From: Chloroflexota bacterium | GTDB taxonomy: Bacteria > Chloroflexota > UBA6077 > FW602-bin22 > JACPRP01 | DNA: 41,420 nucleotides | Assembly: GCA_023480885.1 (NCBI GenBank) | Contig: JAMCWX010000060.1 | Coordinates: 4,211-45,630, forward strand | Reading direction: 5' to 3' | In this document: one piece after another, positions 1 to 9,503 of the stretch | How the letters are laid out: each line of letters opens with the position of its first letter | How positions within the stretch are numbered: position 1 is the first letter of the stretch | Notes under the pieces: model-generated | What the model was told of the DNA's origin: nothing | Seen by the model: only the letters and a program-made list of their open reading frames with translations | Databases searched by the model: none | Translations under genes and position numbers: made by a program

Positions 1-210
1 CTTACTTGCCATTACTTGCCTTCTGGCCTCCTCGAATCGCACCGATGGGGGAGAGACAGCTCGTACTCTGGGGCATCTTTTGAACTGGATGCAAGATGAG
101 TTCTCTCAGAAAGTAATCAGGCAGAGTAACGGCGATTGGAGGTCGGTAGACTGCATTGACGGCTGAGAGATAGATGTCGAGACGCCAGAAGGCAAGTAAT
201 GGCAAGTAAG
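1..210. repeat. Long inverted repeat bounding a 210-bp segment
   Basis: Bases 1-27 and 184-210 are perfect reverse complements over 27 bp. Each arm carries an internal tandem repeat of the nonamer TTACTTGCC. The 156-bp interior has no convincing gene: a 78-residue minus-strand frame crosses it but looks like a by-product of the repeated arms. The arrangement fits a small non-autonomous element (MITE) or a large hairpin, but the left flank lies outside the window, so no target duplication can be checked. Nothing is visible between 211 and 295. Confidence 0.55.
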
Positions 211-295
211 CAAGCCGGTTGAGGACATAGTTAAGCATCTGGTCTGCACGTTAACAACTGAAGACCAAGGGATAACGTATGGCTGGTATGTCAGT

Positions 296-1834
296 CTAGG
301 CCGCGGGGTCGAGCTGGAGCAACTGCCCCTGGCGAGCCGCTAGGGCTGCCCAGGCCTCTACGTGCTGGGCCATTGCCATCAGCATTGCCCGTAGGAAGAT
401 GCGTTCTCTGCCTGCCGTCCTGGTCTGGCGCAAGCCGTAGTCCCACTTTTTTCGTTTGTGAGAACGCTCTGAGGCCGAGTGGTGGTCATAATGCTTGTCC
501 CATAGTTCACCGCCACGCGGGATCGTGGTGAACAGGCGGTAGTTGCTCTTGGGGTAAGTGTAGACCACACGACCGTAGGGCGATTGCGAGCAGTTGCACT
601 CGTGTTCGCAAGGCTGCACCTGTTTACCTTTCTTGGCCTTGCGGGGGCAGCGCCACTTCAAGCGCTTGCGATCAGGGCAGTGTCCCCAATAGAGCATTGG
701 CTCATCGGCAGCGCAATACGGGGTGCCGTGTTCGTCCAACTTAGCGGGCGGGTAGGTGAAGTGCCCTTTGTTGCGTTCGTTGAGGGCTATGACCATAGCC
801 ACATCCCAGTGCTCGTAGCCCAGGCTGTAAAAGCCCATGGCATCGGAAGCCTTGTCGAAGGTGCCGACCTTGATGGGCAAATGAAGCTTATCGATGGCCT
901 CGTGCATCATGGCCAGGCCCAGCACCGAATCGTGGCGATTGGCGTCGAAGATGGAGATGACTAAGGGCAGTTGGACGGTATGATCCAGCGAGTAGGCGCA
1001 CAGTTCATAGAGGCTGTGGCCATAGACGAAGCACTCGCGGTAGGAATCCCAGCCCCAACGGGCGGAGACGTCCTGGTAGCGGCGTTTGCAGCCACAGGGC
1101 TTGCCTTTGGGACAGGAACAGATTCGCTTGCCGTGGGGGTTGGCATAGGTAGATAGCTTGGTAGAATCGGCAGTGACATAGAGGTTGGCCAAATCGATGA
1201 GGCCGAGTTCCACCGATTTAGGGATGAAGATGGTGTAGAAGATCTCCTTGAGGACGGCCTCGAAGCGGTGGTACTTGGCGGAGGGATCAAAGGCCCAGTC
1301 GTCACGCTTGAGGGCTTTACCGGCCTTCATAATGCGCTTGGCCAGCCTGTTGATGATGTCCTGATGTTTGACAGTATCTTTGTTCTTGTCTTTGGATTGG
1401 GACTTGGTATCACGGGATTTGGGTCTGGGCTTACGACGGTGCTTAGGCGGGTTGTCGACAAGGCCGAGAAGGCGGTCGACAAAAAGGAAGAAGGTGCCGA
1501 CGCCTGGGACGTTGTCGGGGTCGAAGCCACTGATGATGGCGTAGAAGGGTTGAGTGCGCATCATATCAACCCAGTCGTCGATGGAGAAGACGCGGCACAG
1601 GACCATAGCCAGCAGGGAACGGAGCATATCCTCTGGGGCTTTGGCGGTGGCGCCCATATTTGGTGAGTAGAGATGCTCCACGATAGGACGTAGGGCGCCA
1701 AGATCGAGTAGCAGAAGAGCGTACTTGGCGTGGAGGTGGCGGTTGGGTTCCGTGACGTTGGCGATGGAGTGACGAACGAATGAAACATATTGGTCGTGAA
1801 AACGCAAAGGCAGTAAAATTGGAGTTGCCCCCAT
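296..1834 (-). CDS. DDE transposase (IS1182/IS5-like superfamily)
   Basis: This 512-residue protein looks like a cut-and-paste DDE transposase. The N-terminal 120 residues resemble the DUF772-type helical domain of IS1182/IS5-like enzymes. Catalytic acidic residues are probably the Asp in VTADSTKLS, the Asp in GTFDKASDAMGF and the Glu in SERSHKRKKWDYG. Two Cys-rich patches (CSCPKGKPCGC and CEHECNC) lie inside the catalytic region and suggest a metal-binding insertion. ATG at 1834 was chosen; a TTG 36 bp upstream (1870) is possible. No clear terminal inverted repeats were found, so the element boundaries are undefined. It sits only about 50 bp beyond the end of the torD-like gene and may have clipped that gene. 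Exact family assignment is uncertain. Confidence 0.8.
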   Translation of the reverse strand: MGATPILLPLRFHDQYVSFVRHSIANVTEPNRHLHAKYALLLLDLGALRPIVEHLYSPNMGATAKAPEDMLRSLLAMVLCRVFSIDDWVDMMRTQPFYAIISGFDPDNVPGVGTFFLFVDRLLGLVDNPPKHRRKPRPKSRDTKSQSKDKNKDTVKHQDIINRLAKRIMKAGKALKRDDWAFDPSAKYHRFEAVLKEIFYTIFIPKSVELGLIDLANLYVTADSTKLSTYANPHGKRICSCPKGKPCGCKRRYQDVSARWGWDSYRECFVYGHSLYELCAYSLDHTVQLPLVISIFDANRHDSVLGLAMMHEAIDKLHLPIKVGTFDKASDAMGFYSLGYEHWDVAMVIALNERNKGHFTYPPAKLDEHGTPYCAADEPMLYWGHCPDRKRLKWRCPRKAKKGKQVQPCEHECNCSQSPYGRVVYTYPKSNYRLFTTIPRGGELWDKHYDHHSASERSHKRKKWDYGLRQTRTAGRERIFLRAMLMAMAQHVEAWAALAARQGQLLQLDPAA

Positions 1835-1881
1835 TCTAGCTCCGGGTGGAGAGGGATTTGGCAACTTCAATTCTACCCGAA

Positions 1882-2466
1882 CTAGGTGGGGGTGAACTTT
1901 TCGTCCCCGTTGAGAAAGTCCGCATCACAAAAGGCGTCGGACTTTATGAGAGAACTCATCCAAGTCAGGAGGTGCCCCTCCACGAACTTCCGGGAGGCCC
2001 GCAGGCTCTCTTCAACCTCGTCCGACCTTCCTTTAGTTGCAGCTCGCTCAGCTCTCGCCGCCAGATAGCGCAGGAAGCCCAGCTCCAGAGCCAGGTGATC
2101 GGGAGCCACTCGCCCGTCAGAATTCGGCAGGGCGCTATGGGCGAGATAGAACCGATACGCCGACGCGGCGGGCGGGCCCATCAGTCTCCCGTGGAGGTAG
2201 AATGAGGCGTAAGGCGGCGCCATGGGCTTGCCCGGCCCGTCGAAGAGCCGGGTTGCCTCGACGCGCAGCACCTCGATTTCGGCCGGCGTGAAGCTAGCGG
2301 CTACCTCCTGCATTTGGCCGAGGGCCTCCTCCAACTCAGCCGGCGCCTCATCCAGTCGCAGGGCGGCCAGGGCTTCCATAAGCCGCTCGTCCAACGGATA
2401 GGTGTAGAGTCGAGCCAGAAGTGCATACAACAGAGTACGTCTCTGCAATGATTCGTGCATGGCCAT
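1882..2466 (-). CDS. TorD/DmsD-family molybdoenzyme chaperone, possibly C-terminally shortened
   Basis: This 194-residue, Ala/Leu/Glu-rich helical protein resembles TorD-family chaperones, which bind the Tat signal of a partner molybdoenzyme and help insert the cofactor. Recognisable features are the N-terminal LLYALLARLYTYPLDE segment, the central GPPYASFYLHGR-type stretch (here APPYASFYLHGR) and the late EGHLLTW motif. TorD proteins usually carry a further helix after HLxxW. Here only about 27 poorly matching residues follow, ending beside the transposase gene, so the natural end was probably replaced by insertion. It starts 1 bp past the stop of the catalytic-subunit gene, which marks it as the last gene of that operon and its likely client. 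A second in-frame ATG lies two codons later. Confidence 0.75.
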   Translation of the reverse strand: MAMHESLQRRTLLYALLARLYTYPLDERLMEALAALRLDEAPAELEEALGQMQEVAASFTPAEIEVLRVEATRLFDGPGKPMAPPYASFYLHGRLMGPPAASAYRFYLAHSALPNSDGRVAPDHLALELGFLRYLAARAERAATKGRSDEVEESLRASRKFVEGHLLTWMSSLIKSDAFCDADFLNGDEKFTPT

Positions 2467-2467
2467 A

Positions 2468-5254
2468 CTAGACCTTCTTCACTTTGACCAGGATGTCACA
2501 GTAGCCGGGCTGGCCCATGATCGGAGAAAGCGTCCTCGGATCGGTGAGCATATTAGCATCCGGCGTGATATCCTTGAAGTAATAGGTCCAGCCGAGGCCC
2601 GGGCTAAACCGGCCGCCGCCGCCGAAGGCGATGCGAAGGGTGCCGGGACGGATGGTCTGGACCGCGTTCACCTTGCCGCGGGTCTTGGTTCCGTAAGGCG
2701 TCTCCAATTCGATGAGGTCGCCCGTATTCAGCTTCAGTCTCGCCGCGTCGGAGGCGTTCATCTGGACGACGCCGACGGACCAAGTCCCTTTTGGGATACG
2801 CAGCTTGCGCCCTGTCGCCTTCGGCCCATCGCTGCCGACAAGCACCTCGTCCACGGTCACGTCGTCGTTCAGGGGATACCAGAGGTCCTCCGAGCGGATG
2901 CGCCCCAACCAGTCGACTGACTGCGTGCCGGACATGGCATGATGGATCCGTCCTGTGATCACCTGGAACGGAAATTCGTCTTTGTACTTGGCGTAGGCCG
3001 GGTTGGTGTAAGGGTTCCACTTCGTCTCGAACCAGTAAAAGCTCTTGGGATAGCGGTCCCAGCCCAACTCCTTGAGCGCGGGGGGTACGCTGCCGCTCTC
3101 GTCGATCAGCTTGTTGTACTTGTCGTAAGCCTTGAAGACGAACTCCACCTTCTTGCTGCCGGTCTTCAGTATCCCGCCTCCCTTGTACCGGTAATAGGAC
3201 ATAGGCCAGACGGCGATGCCGTGGTTTTCGCGCAGCCACTTCACCGTGACGGGCTCGCCCTTGATCTCCTTCTTCTCGGCGTCGACCTTCACCCGCCCGG
3301 CTTCCAGCGACTCCGGGGTGCCCAGGATCTTGTAGCCCTCGGGATACTGCGGGTACGGGCGCACAAGTCCCGAATTGGGCTTGCCCGGAGCTCCAGCCAG
3401 GGCCTCGTCCCAGAAGTCCTCCTCCTTCTTGTATTTCTCCGTGAAGTCCGCAGCCTTGACGTCCGCATCCCCCCGGTCGATCAGCGCTTTGGCTAGCAGC
3501 TGCATGATTTCGTACGGCGTCTTGGACTCGTGCTGCTTGTCGATGACGAAGTCCCGAAGGTAGATCAGCGGGTGGGAGGGATAGATGTCAGAGAGGCTCA
3601 TCCGCTCCAGATACGACGCTTCGGGCAGGATCACGTCGGCGTACAGACCGCTCTCGAGCAGAGGAGTATCGACGTAGACGACGAGCTCGACCTTATAGTC
3701 GTTACCCTCCTTCATTGTGAGGGCTTTCACCCACTCTTGAGTATTGGAGCCCGTGATCACCGAGTTGCCGGTCCGGAGGATATATCCTTTGATAGGATAC
3801 CGGTGACCGCGGAAGGGTCCTTGCTGAAGCGTCACGCCCTCCATGAAGCGACGAGGATAATCTCCCACCACGTCGTCCCAGGCCGAGGGCCAGTCGCCGA
3901 AGTAGTCCATGTGGAGCTTGTCCTGCTCGCCCTCCACTTCCTTGCCGTTCACCACACGCTTCACCTTGCGGGTGAGGAACTGCTTGCCGGTGGAGCTGCC
4001 GCCCTTGTCGGACTTAGTGAGCTCCGTATCGATAGCCCCGCCAGGAACGTCGAAGTTGCCGGTGATGATGTTTAGAGCGGTCCCGATGATTGACGGAAGG
4101 TAGCCGTTGTAGTGATGGCCGGTGCCGTTCATACCCCAGATGAGGGCGGCCGGCTTGGTGATACCGAAAGTGTGGGCGAGCTCGGCTATCTTGTCCGCCG
4201 AGATGTCGGTGCGCTGGGCGGCCCACTCGAGAGAGAAGTAGTTCAGGTTGTTGACAGGATCCTTCTTGTCCCACCAGGACTTGAAGGCGGCCAGGAAGTC
4301 GTCCCAGCCCTGGCTGTACTCCTCGAACGACCAGTCGATATAGCGTCGGAACGGGTCGTTCTGGTTGTCCTGTTCGAGGATGTAGCGTAGCATAGCGGCG
4401 AATAAGTCGGCGTCGGTCCCGGGGCGGATGGGTATCCACTGGTCAGCTTTGGAGGCCGTGTTGGAAAGCGCGGGGTCGACGACGATAATCTTAGCCCCCG
4501 CAAGCTTTGCCTCCACCGTTCCCCTGGATTCATAAGGGATGCGGGTCGCCGTGAAGGGGTTCCAGCCGGCGTAGATGATGAGCCGCGTCTTGTAAGTGTA
4601 GTCGTTCTTCAGGCTCCCGTCGGGCTGGCGGACGAGCAGCGGTCGCATGATGTCCGGCTCTATGCGCTTGCCGCCTAGCATAATCCTGGGGCCATGTCTG
4701 CGAGGCGTGTCGCAGATGGAGCCGTGCTCCGTACAGTGGGGAGTTCCGAAGGCGAAGAAAAGCCGCCAGTAGGTGTCGCGGTCGGTGATATCCCCCGCGT
4801 CCATGATCACCGACTCGGGACCATACTTCTTCTTGATGGCCGTGAGCTTGTCGGCTACGTAGCCGATAGCTTCGTCCCAGCTCACCCGCTTGAACTTGCC
4901 CTCGCCCCGCTCGCCCACACGGATCATCGGATACTTGATCCGGTTGGGGTTGTAGACCATCTGGAGTCCGCTCGCGCCCTTAGCGCAGACCGCGCCAGCG
5001 TTCATGGGGCAGTAGGGGTTTCCGTAGATCGCCGAGGCGATTCCGTTGTCAACCCGCACCGCTAGGCCGCACTCGGCGGGACACATGACGTCGGCCGTGT
5101 ATTTAACCTGAGGGGCAGCGGCGGCGAGCCTCGCCGCCTCCGCGCTTTCCAGTGTGCGGAAGGTAACGGTTCCGGAGGCGACCCCTGCCAGGGCTCCGGC
5201 AGTAAGGCCGCCGATCTTCAGGAAGTCTCGTCGACTGATCTCGTTCTCGTTCAT
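2468..5254 (-). CDS. Molybdopterin oxidoreductase catalytic subunit (DMSO reductase family, Tat-exported)
   Basis: This 928-residue catalytic subunit of a respiratory molybdenum enzyme is probably periplasmic or extracytoplasmic. A twin-arginine signal (SRRDFLKIGG, residues 7-16) leads into the Fe-S segment with Cys58, Cys62 and Cys90. The position where many relatives have a first cysteine is Asp55, giving D-x2-C-x3-C-x27-C. Cys181 in HGSICD is the likely Mo ligand, as in the polysulfide/thiosulfate/arsenate/tetrathionate reductase branch. The C-terminal beta-barrel carrying the second pterin site is present. The gene lies 10 bp after the Fe-S subunit and directly before the torD-like chaperone. 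No NrfD/PsrC-type membrane subunit is present in the window. The substrate cannot be read from sequence; the adjacent PhnD-like sensor suggests a sulfur, arsenic or selenium oxyanion. Confidence 0.88.
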   Translation of the reverse strand: MNENEISRRDFLKIGGLTAGALAGVASGTVTFRTLESAEAARLAAAAPQVKYTADVMCPAECGLAVRVDNGIASAIYGNPYCPMNAGAVCAKGASGLQMVYNPNRIKYPMIRVGERGEGKFKRVSWDEAIGYVADKLTAIKKKYGPESVIMDAGDITDRDTYWRLFFAFGTPHCTEHGSICDTPRRHGPRIMLGGKRIEPDIMRPLLVRQPDGSLKNDYTYKTRLIIYAGWNPFTATRIPYESRGTVEAKLAGAKIIVVDPALSNTASKADQWIPIRPGTDADLFAAMLRYILEQDNQNDPFRRYIDWSFEEYSQGWDDFLAAFKSWWDKKDPVNNLNYFSLEWAAQRTDISADKIAELAHTFGITKPAALIWGMNGTGHHYNGYLPSIIGTALNIITGNFDVPGGAIDTELTKSDKGGSSTGKQFLTRKVKRVVNGKEVEGEQDKLHMDYFGDWPSAWDDVVGDYPRRFMEGVTLQQGPFRGHRYPIKGYILRTGNSVITGSNTQEWVKALTMKEGNDYKVELVVYVDTPLLESGLYADVILPEASYLERMSLSDIYPSHPLIYLRDFVIDKQHESKTPYEIMQLLAKALIDRGDADVKAADFTEKYKKEEDFWDEALAGAPGKPNSGLVRPYPQYPEGYKILGTPESLEAGRVKVDAEKKEIKGEPVTVKWLRENHGIAVWPMSYYRYKGGGILKTGSKKVEFVFKAYDKYNKLIDESGSVPPALKELGWDRYPKSFYWFETKWNPYTNPAYAKYKDEFPFQVITGRIHHAMSGTQSVDWLGRIRSEDLWYPLNDDVTVDEVLVGSDGPKATGRKLRIPKGTWSVGVVQMNASDAARLKLNTGDLIELETPYGTKTRGKVNAVQTIRPGTLRIAFGGGGRFSPGLGWTYYFKDITPDANMLTDPRTLSPIMGQPGYCDILVKVKKV

Positions 5255-5264
5255 GCTCTGCCTC

Positions 5265-6179
5265 CTACGCTAAGTAGTAAACGTTCGGTTTGGTGCCCAA
5301 CTCCTCCTTCAGGCGCGTGGCATTAGCCCTGGACAGGAGCTGAGCCACGAGGGAACGGTCGTCGTTCCGGTCGCCGAAGTAGGTGGCCTTTCCGAAGCAC
5401 GAGAGAACGCAGGCAGGAAGCTCACCGGCCTCGGTGCGGTGGATACAGAAGTGGCACTTGCGGGCGTTGCCGACGGGAGAGTCGCCTTGGACGCGCACCC
5501 GCGCCTGCTTGTACTCAGGCGAGGGGAGAGCCTCATAAGGTTGTGCAACTCCGCCTGCAAGATCGTGGTAGAAGAAGCCGCTGTCGAAGGACCGGGCGGA
5601 ATAGGGACAGGCCGTGATGCAGTAGCGACACCCGATGCACTGGTCGTAGTTGACGGCCACTATTCCGTCGGGCCGCCTGTAGGTAGCCTTTACCGGACAC
5701 ACTCCCACGCAGGGTGGGTTCTCGCACTGCATGCAGGGCCGCGGAACGAAATTGCGCGAGACGTTGGGAAAGGTACCTGTGGTCTCGGTGATTACCGGCC
5801 GGTAGGCAATCCCAGGTGGCAGCTTGTTCTCGGTGATGCAGGCGATGGTGCAACCCTGACAGCCCAGGCACTTGCGCAGATCCACAACCATGGTCCAGCG
5901 GCGCTGCTCCACCGGTTTCTTCAGAGCTCGCTGGAGGTCCTCCATCATCCTGACAATCGGGTTCTCTCCAGCTGATGGAGCAGGTACGGCAGGAATTTCG
6001 GCCAGGGGTTCGGCGGGCTGTGGCTGGGCGACCGGCGCGGCGCGAGCCACCTCGCCGATCACCGCCGGCACCAATAGCCCGCCCACGACCGCGCCGGCTA
6101 ACTTCTGCAGGAAGTTTCGGCGAGCCACCTCGGTCCGGCCTTCAATGGCCAATGTGGTCCGTTGACTCTCACTAGTCAT
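5265..6179 (-). CDS. Four [4Fe-4S] ferredoxin-like electron-transfer subunit (PsrB/NrfC type), Tat signal
   Basis: This 304-residue electron-transfer partner of the downstream molybdoenzyme has sixteen cysteines in four groups: 104/107/110/114, 149/152/157/161, 181/184/187/191 and 242/245/257/261. That is the classic four-cubane layout of the DmsB/PsrB/NrfC/TtrB family. Residues 20-30 ([11 protein letters not shown]) form a Tat-type signal followed by a hydrophobic stretch and a Pro/Ala-rich linker (about 48-72). An Fe-S subunit with its own Tat signal is typical of the TtrB/NrfC group rather than DmsB. An AAGGAGG site lies 5 bp before the ATG at 6179. It is first in the operon, ahead of the catalytic subunit and chaperone, and follows a 343-bp regulatory region. 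Confidence 0.9.
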   Translation of the reverse strand: MTSESQRTTLAIEGRTEVARRNFLQKLAGAVVGGLLVPAVIGEVARAAPVAQPQPAEPLAEIPAVPAPSAGENPIVRMMEDLQRALKKPVEQRRWTMVVDLRKCLGCQGCTIACITENKLPPGIAYRPVITETTGTFPNVSRNFVPRPCMQCENPPCVGVCPVKATYRRPDGIVAVNYDQCIGCRYCITACPYSARSFDSGFFYHDLAGGVAQPYEALPSPEYKQARVRVQGDSPVGNARKCHFCIHRTEAGELPACVLSCFGKATYFGDRNDDRSLVAQLLSRANATRLKEELGTKPNVYYLA

Positions 6180-6248
6180 GGCATCCTCCTTGATGTAGCA
6201 ATGACAACGACGTCTTGGAGCACAACGCCATGCCCCAACATCGCGTTA

Positions 6249-6288
6249 AGGATAGGGGAAACAGGTAGGAGGGACAACTAGGACAACT
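6249..6288 (-). promoter_or_regulatory. Candidate promoter with direct-repeat box for the molybdoenzyme operon
   Basis: On the minus strand TTGTCC (6277-6272) and TATCCT (6254-6249) are 17 bp apart, about 70 bp upstream of the Fe-S subunit start. The -35 lies in a tandem direct repeat AGTTGTCC (6279-6272 and 6288-6281, 9-bp period), a plausible regulator site. A 7-bp-arm hairpin (6301-6317) lies just upstream. Both hexamers match consensus at only 4 of 6 positions, so the call is tentative. Confidence 0.35.
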
Positions 6289-6326
6289 CCCAGTTGCAAC
6301 CTAGGGAATCTCCCTAGCGCCCATGT

Positions 6327-6436
6327 ACTAGTGGGTCACGTCGCAATTAACTGGGATCGACTGGGACGGGCCGCGTGCCACCCACGTAGCATCGTTGGCT
6401 CATAATCGCTGTTTATTTGTAACGTGACCCACTAGT
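6327..6436. repeat. 15-bp inverted repeat around an 80-bp spacer (MITE or paired operators)
   Basis: ACTAGTGGGTCACGT at 6327-6341 is perfectly inverted at 6422-6436. If the flanking TA pairs (6329-6330 and 6433-6434) are a target duplication, the element is a 102-bp TA-inserted MITE with GTGGGTCACGT ends, like the other TA-targeting elements in this window. The alternative is two far-spaced operator half-sites controlling the molybdoenzyme operon. The rest of the 6180-6522 gap holds the candidate promoter and a weak 7-bp hairpin at 6465-6480 beyond the regulator gene. Confidence 0.5.
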
Positions 6437-6522
6437 CCACGTTAGCGAGGTGTCCTCAAACGTCTGATGGAGTTCCATCATCCACAGGCGCACGAGAGGA
6501 GAGTGCAAGCAGCCACGGTTAG

Positions 6523-7161
6523 CTACGAGATCAGCCCTCGCCTCATCGCGTAGCAGGTCAGGTCTGTGCGGGCGGAAAGCCCCAGCTTGCGAAGCAGGTT
6601 GGTCCGGTGGAAATCCACGGTCTTGGGGCTGATGAAGAGGGCTTCCCCGACCTGCTTCTGGGTCTTGCCCTGCGCTAGTAGCAGGAGTACCTCCCTCTCT
6701 CTGTCCGAGAGTGACTCATACGGATCCTCGGCGGCGCGATGGCGTACTTCCTCGGCGATCACTCCGGCCATGGAGGGGTCAAAAAAGGTGCCTCCGGCGC
6801 AGACGATGCGAATGGCCCTTAGCAGATCGTCGCCCTCGGAGCGTTTGAGGACGTACCCCGAGGCGCCCACCTTCAGAGCGGGCACTATGTACTCCTTGTT
6901 CTCGTGCTGGGTGAGGATCAGGACCCGAGTGTTGGGGCTCAGATCCTTGACCTGGCGGGTGGCTGCCAGACCGTCCATGCCAGGCATACCGATGTCCATC
7001 AGCACTATGTCCGGCTGAAGCTCGCGGACAGCGGCCAGGGCCTGCGCCCCATCAGATGCATCCCCGACCACCTGGAAGTCCGGCTGCATCTCCAAGAGAG
7101 CCCGGATGCCTGCCCGCAGCACCGCATGGTCGTCGGCCAGGAGAATGCGGATCACGCTCAC
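6523..7161 (-). CDS. NarL/FixJ-family response regulator
   Basis: This 212-residue two-component transcription regulator has a receiver domain (about 1-120) with the acidic pocket DD at 10-11, phospho-acceptor Asp56 in [12 protein letters not shown], and Lys near 105 in YVLKRSE. The C-terminal LuxR-type HTH (about 145-210) contains [22 protein letters not shown] and [16 protein letters not shown]. Its ATG overlaps the kinase stop codon by 4 bp, so the two are translationally coupled and almost certainly cognate. Its position beside the molybdoenzyme operon makes that operon the most likely target, which is inference from context. Confidence 0.93.
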   Translation of the reverse strand: MSVIRILLADDHAVLRAGIRALLEMQPDFQVVGDASDGAQALAAVRELQPDIVLMDIGMPGMDGLAATRQVKDLSPNTRVLILTQHENKEYIVPALKVGASGYVLKRSEGDDLLRAIRIVCAGGTFFDPSMAGVIAEEVRHRAAEDPYESLSDREREVLLLLAQGKTQKQVGEALFISPKTVDFHRTNLLRKLGLSARTDLTCYAMRRGLIS

Positions 7162-9503
7162 GACTTGGCCTCATTTTCAGCCAAGGGAACGCCAGCCCGT
7201 ACCGTCGTGCCTTTTCCTGGCTCGGACTCGACCGAGAAGTCCCCGCCCAACAATTCGACCCGCTCTTTCATTCCTAGCAGGCCGAGCCCTCGACCGCTCT
7301 CGTCCCGATGAGACAGCATCGTCTCCACATCGAAGCCCTTTCCATCATCGCTGACATATAGGATAACGGAACGCCACGAGGAATTCAAGCCCAGCGTGAC
7401 GTGCCTGGCCCCGGCGTGGCGAAGAACGTTGGAGAGGGCCTCCTGACCGATGCGGAAGAGGGCAGTCTCGACCTCGGGCTCCAACCGCCGCTCCCTGCCC
7501 GCGACCTCCCACTTTACCTCCAGGCCGGCGGCTTCCAGACGGCTCTCGACAAACCAGCGCAGGGCTGGGATCAGCCCCAGGTCGTCCAAGACGCTGGGTC
7601 TCAGGTCGTAGATGATGCCTTGTAGCTCTCGCACGTTGTCGCTGGCCGCAGCCTTCAGCCTCGCTATCACCTCCTTAGCGCGGCCCAGGTCGCTCTCGAG
7701 GGCCATTTCGGCGGCCTTGAGGCCGAAGACCATGGTGTTCAGCGCCTGTCCGGTCTCGTCGTGAAGTTCCCGGGCGATGCGGCGTCGCTCGTCCTCCTGA
7801 ACGTGGATGGCACGGGCTAGCAGCTCGGCCCGGAGACGTTCCTTGCCCTCCAGTTCAGCCCAGAGCCAGGCGTTGTCCATGGCAACACCGATCTGCCGAC
7901 CTACGGCTTCCAGCAACGTGAAGTTGCTCGGCTCAAGGCCCCCAGGACGGGTGGAGGCGACACTGAGCACGCCGAGCACCTTCTTCCCGGCCAGGAGCGG
8001 CACGGTCCCATGGCAACGAAGAGGCTGCCCATCAGAAGTGGAGGCTCCCCAAACGGTGCAGCCTTCCCTGGGATCGATGATCTTGGCCGTGCCAGTGTTG
8101 AGCACCTCCCGGCAGGCGCAGTCTGGGAAGGCTGGCGAAAGGCGGCTATCCAAACTGGTACCAGCTATCCCAACGGAGGCGGCAAGTCGCGGTGCGGAGC
8201 CCTCGCGGTCGGCAACATAGATCCAGCCACACGTTAGCTCCAGTGCCCCCAGCACCCGTTCTAAGGCAAGCTGCAAACCGTGGTCAGCATCGCCAGGGCT
8301 ACTCATCGCGACAGCGACGGCGTTAACGGCCGCCAGTTCTCTGTTGCGCCGCCGAATCTCCTCCTCGCGGGCCTTCCGCTCGGTTATGTCTCGGGCAAAC
8401 CATGCTAGGGCCTCCTGCCCCTGGTAGTTGACCAGGGTGCCGCCGGTCTCGACGGTGGTGGCCTTGCCGTCCCGCGCCACCAGGACCATCTCCTGATGTG
8501 GTGCGGGCTCGCCGCTACGAATGGCCCGCCAGTTGGCCAACACCAGGCTCAGGCTGTCGGCGTGAATGATCTCGGCGGCGCTTGCACCGAGCAGGCGTTG
8601 CCGGCTGTATCCCGTGAGTCGGCAAAACTCGTCGTTGACGAAGAGGAAAGTCCCCTCATTGCGGCTGGAGTTCGCGATGAGGGCGATGCTTTCCCCCACC
8701 TCCGAGGCGGCATCGATCAGGGCCCGGTACCCGGCCTCGGAAGCCCGAAGACGGTCCATGCTCTCATTAACCTCTCTGGCCATGTGGGCAAAGGCGTTGG
8801 CGAGGTCACCGATCTCGTCGTTGTTGTGAACTGCTGGAGTCTCGTCAAACCGCCCTTGGCCTAACAGACGGGCATATCCTGCCAGTTGCATAATTGGGTG
8901 AGCAACCAGACGGCTGAAGGTAACCGATGCGCCAACACCGAAGAGGACGCCGATTATGGTGAGAACGGCAAGGATCACCGTCACCTGCCGCTGGGTTGCC
9001 AGAATCTGGTTCTCGCTAAAGCCAATGTGTATCTCTGCCGGCAGCCCGTCCAAAGGCCGCCAGGCGAAGTCCCGTACCGGTCCGGTCTCTGTCATCAACA
9101 AGCGGACACTTTCGGTTTGGTGTGGGGGAACTCGATTCGCAGAAACCAGATCGCCTGGAAAGCCGTCCGAGAAGGTGTGAATAATGGGCGTGCCCTCGGA
9201 TCCAAAAGCGAAGGCGTAAATGATGTCGGGACTGGTGGCCTTGACATTGTCCAAGACCTCACGAACGGCCAGAACGTCGCCGTCCAGCAAATCGTTGTCC
9301 AGGCTTTCGCCCGCGGTGCGAACTACGGACTGGCCCTTAGTAAACTGCTCTGCTTGGAGAGCGCGAGCTAGCACCGCGTTGATGGCGATGATAGTCAAGA
9401 GGCCTGCGACCACAACGATAGCCGATGTATTTAGCGCAATCTGCCCACTCAGGGTGCGCGGCCGTAGCCTTAGCGCGCCAACAACCCTAACGATCTTGCC
9501 CAT
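7158..9503 (-). CDS. Membrane sensor histidine kinase (HAMP-PAS-GAF-HisKA_3)
   Basis: This 781-residue NarX/DegS-like kinase has TM1 at about 25-48, an extracytoplasmic sensing region (49-174), TM2 at about 175-197, HAMP (198-250), PAS (about 255-377), GAF (about 395-545), a HisKA_3 dimerisation helix with phospho-acceptor His581 in [14 protein letters not shown], and a HATPase_c domain with the DDGKGFD and [12 protein letters not shown] motifs. The GAF domain is unusually cysteine-rich (Cys425, 462, 464, 482, 497), which could bind a metal or Fe-S cluster and give a redox input. It overlaps the upstream binding-protein gene by 34 bp and the downstream regulator gene by 4 bp. The three probably form one sensing pathway. 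Confidence 0.9.
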   Translation of the reverse strand: MGKIVRVVGALRLRPRTLSGQIALNTSAIVVVAGLLTIIAINAVLARALQAEQFTKGQSVVRTAGESLDNDLLDGDVLAVREVLDNVKATSPDIIYAFAFGSEGTPIIHTFSDGFPGDLVSANRVPPHQTESVRLLMTETGPVRDFAWRPLDGLPAEIHIGFSENQILATQRQVTVILAVLTIIGVLFGVGASVTFSRLVAHPIMQLAGYARLLGQGRFDETPAVHNNDEIGDLANAFAHMAREVNESMDRLRASEAGYRALIDAASEVGESIALIANSSRNEGTFLFVNDEFCRLTGYSRQRLLGASAAEIIHADSLSLVLANWRAIRSGEPAPHQEMVLVARDGKATTVETGGTLVNYQGQEALAWFARDITERKAREEEIRRRNRELAAVNAVAVAMSSPGDADHGLQLALERVLGALELTCGWIYVADREGSAPRLAASVGIAGTSLDSRLSPAFPDCACREVLNTGTAKIIDPREGCTVWGASTSDGQPLRCHGTVPLLAGKKVLGVLSVASTRPGGLEPSNFTLLEAVGRQIGVAMDNAWLWAELEGKERLRAELLARAIHVQEDERRRIARELHDETGQALNTMVFGLKAAEMALESDLGRAKEVIARLKAAASDNVRELQGIIYDLRPSVLDDLGLIPALRWFVESRLEAAGLEVKWEVAGRERRLEPEVETALFRIGQEALSNVLRHAGARHVTLGLNSSWRSVILYVSDDGKGFDVETMLSHRDESGRGLGLLGMKERVELLGGDFSVESEPGKGTTVRAGVPLAENEAKS

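Noticed and set aside
2..238. 78-codon minus-strand frame across the left inverted repeat
   Set aside because: It is made mainly of the repeat arms, has no ribosome-binding site and no family match.
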